Below, one piece after another: positions 62,999 through 64,000 of a stretch of 64,000 nucleotides of DNA. The DNA comes from Candidatus Gastranaerophilales bacterium. GTDB taxonomy: Bacteria > Cyanobacteriota > Vampirovibrionia > Gastranaerophilales > Gastranaerophilaceae. A model generated the notes under the pieces. That model was not told the origin of the DNA, searched no databases, and saw only the letters and a program-made list of their open reading frames with translations. The translations under genes and the position numbers were made by a program. The DNA is taken from contig CALVAY010000008.1 in the NCBI GenBank assembly GCA_944325665.1, positions 20,085 to 84,084 of the forward strand, given 5' to 3'. Within the stretch, counting starts at the first letter, position 1; each line of letters starts with the position of its first letter.

Positions 62999-63004
62999 AC
63001 GAAA

Positions 63005-63040
63005 AAGCCCCTCAAAAGGCTGCTTTTAGGGGCTTAATAT
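63005..63040 (+). terminator. DAHP synthase terminator
   Basis: AAGCCCCT-C-AAAAG pairs with CTTTT-A-GGGGCTT across a four-base loop (63005-63035), with a weak T-rich tail. Confidence 0.85.
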
Positions 63041-63049
63041 TTTATTAAT

Positions 63050-63078
63050 TTGCAGAAAAATTACCCTTGTAATAGAAT
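63050..63078 (+). promoter_or_regulatory. glyQ promoter
   Basis: TTGCAG (63050-63055), a 17-base spacer and TAGAAT (63073-63078). The -10 ends seven bases before the glyQ ATG, so the message is probably leaderless. Confidence 0.78.
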
Positions 63079-63085
63079 GGACATT

Positions 63086-63961
63086 ATGGCTTTAACTTTT
63101 CAAGAACTGGTTTTAAATTTATCAAAATATTGGTCGGATTACGGCTGCATAATACAACAACCTTATGACATCGAAAAAGGTGCATCAACTATGAACCCTG
63201 CAACTTTTTTAAGGTCATTAGGTCCTGAACCGTACAGCGTTGCAATGATTGAACCTTGCAGACGCCCGACGGATGCAAGATATGGTGAAAATCCAAATCG
63301 CTTGGGACATTATTTTCAGTATCAGGTAATTTTAAAACCTTCGCCCGATAATGCTCAAGATATTTATTTAAAATCTCTTGAAGCTATGGGTATAGATTTA
63401 TCAAAGCACGATGTCAGATTTGTTGAGGACAACTGGGAAAGTCCTACTTTGGGTGCAGCAGGTGTAGGCTGGGAAGTTTGGCTTGACGGTATGGAAATAA
63501 CTCAGTTTACATACTTCCAACAAGTTGGAGGTTTAGAGGTTAAACCCGTAGCGCTTGAAATTACATACGGCTTAGAGCGTATAGCTATGTATCTTCAAAA
63601 CGTTAATTCAGTATTTGATGTAATGTGGAATAACAATTTAAAATATGGTGATATTTATCTGCAAAACGAAATCGAGCAGTCAAAATATAATTTTGAATAT
63701 TCAACACCTGAAAGATTATTCCAAATGTTTGACCTGTGCGAAGCAGAAGCTTTTTCTTCTCTTGAAGCAGGCATAGTACTTCCCGCGTATGACTGGGTAT
63801 TAAAATGTTCTCATACATTTAACCTTCTTGATGCAAGAGGTGTTATAAGCAAAGACGAGAGAGTAAATTACATAAACAGAGTAAGAACAATGGCGGCACA
63901 AGTTGCCAAATTATACGTACAACAAAGGGAGAGCCTTGGTTTTCCTTTACTTAAAAAGTAG
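63086..63961 (+). CDS. glyQ: Glycine-tRNA ligase alpha subunit
   Basis: GlyQ is the catalytic alpha subunit of the bacterial alpha2beta2 glycyl-tRNA synthetase. The ATG at 63086 gives 291 residues; earlier in-frame codons fall in the promoter. Conserved blocks are [38 protein letters not shown] ([17 protein letters not shown]), and [14 protein letters not shown]. The beta subunit GlyS is not recognisable in the few bases that follow. Confidence 0.96.
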   Translation: MALTFQELVLNLSKYWSDYGCIIQQPYDIEKGASTMNPATFLRSLGPEPYSVAMIEPCRRPTDARYGENPNRLGHYFQYQVILKPSPDNAQDIYLKSLEAMGIDLSKHDVRFVEDNWESPTLGAAGVGWEVWLDGMEITQFTYFQQVGGLEVKPVALEITYGLERIAMYLQNVNSVFDVMWNNNLKYGDIYLQNEIEQSKYNFEYSTPERLFQMFDLCEAEAFSSLEAGIVLPAYDWVLKCSHTFNLLDARGVISKDERVNYINRVRTMAAQVAKLYVQQRESLGFPLLKK

Positions 63962-63980
63962 ATAGGAAAAATCTTTTAGC

Positions 63981-64000
63981 ATGAGAGAGATTAACAACGA
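63981..64000 (+). CDS. Possible next gene, cut by the window edge
   Basis: An ATG at 63981 opens a frame reading MREINN to the edge, with AGGA 14 bases upstream. Too short to identify; the first residues do not look like a typical GlyS start. Confidence 0.25.

Noticed and set aside
63050..63085. Longer glyQ N-terminus starting near 63050
   Set aside because: These codons coincide with the -35/-10 promoter, and GlyQ homology begins at MALTFQEL.

Overview
The window is a low-GC bacterial chromosome segment, densely coded on both strands, with no phage, transposase or CRISPR. Gene content points to a fermentative, non-photosynthetic relative of cyanobacteria (Melainabacteria/Vampirovibrionia, probably a gut Gastranaerophilales). 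This is inference. The main clues are an LdpA-like iron-sulfur protein (a family otherwise known from cyanobacteria), a possible Tic20/Ycf60-like membrane protein, AdhE with Rex but no respiratory chain genes, separate glycine-tRNA ligase alpha subunit, and several orphan proteins that share a short N-terminal Phe-Gly/Lys-Gly motif. No 16S gene is present, so the assignment is not proven.

Layout. 1-5200: arginine operon argC-J-B-D-G on the minus strand, preceded by an Arg-codon leader peptide and a complete attenuator. 5300-12200: small orphan proteins, a CsoR-type repressor facing a DmeF-like exporter with a perfect operator, an acetyltransferase, a YkgJ/DMT/SGNH operon, and a trpR-trpB operon with paired operator-like repeats. 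12300-21200: an alcohol dehydrogenase plus an AONS-family enzyme, rubrerythrin with a PTPS-family protein, a four-domain sulfur-handling flavoprotein with an ArsR-family regulator, a CreD remnant, and a second ArsR with a half-size permease. 21250-23160: an orphan protein, a gene-poor stretch, and tRNA-Phe with a 5' leader made of two 98-bp tandem repeats. 23160-32420: paired zinc dehydrogenases behind a micro-pilin-like ORF, a GlcF-like Fe-S protein, a PiT-like membrane protein, adhE with a Rex box followed by rex, a 49-residue-repeat protein, and rpmB. 32500-35425: HEAT-queC-DUF366-SPOR operon. 35490-41070: dgt-dnaG-rpoD and two EF-hand proteins. 41100-46210: gmk-coaBC-nif3-aroC-aroK-aroB. 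46130-49757: TPR protein, two small orphans, spmA-spmB. 49748-58918: an eleven-gene minus-strand operon (small Cys protein, TPR, membrane proteins, NeuB-like, KdsC-like, TPR, lysC, ldpA-like, tilS, hpt). 58986-64000: GshB-like enzyme, two orphan membrane proteins, DAHP synthase, glyQ.

Regulation is unusually readable. About a dozen genes have a -10 hexamer (TATAAT, TAGAAT, TATACT and similar) ending 6-7 bases before the start codon and no ribosome-binding site, so they are probably translated from leaderless mRNAs. Other genes have ordinary AGGAG-type sites. Redox (Rex), metal (CsoR), tryptophan (TrpR) and probably sulfur/arsenic (ArsR) switches each lie beside a likely operator, and arginine synthesis appears to be controlled by ribosome-mediated attenuation. 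The arginine attenuator, the leaderless set and the tRNA-Phe leader repeats are the observations I consider most worth following up.
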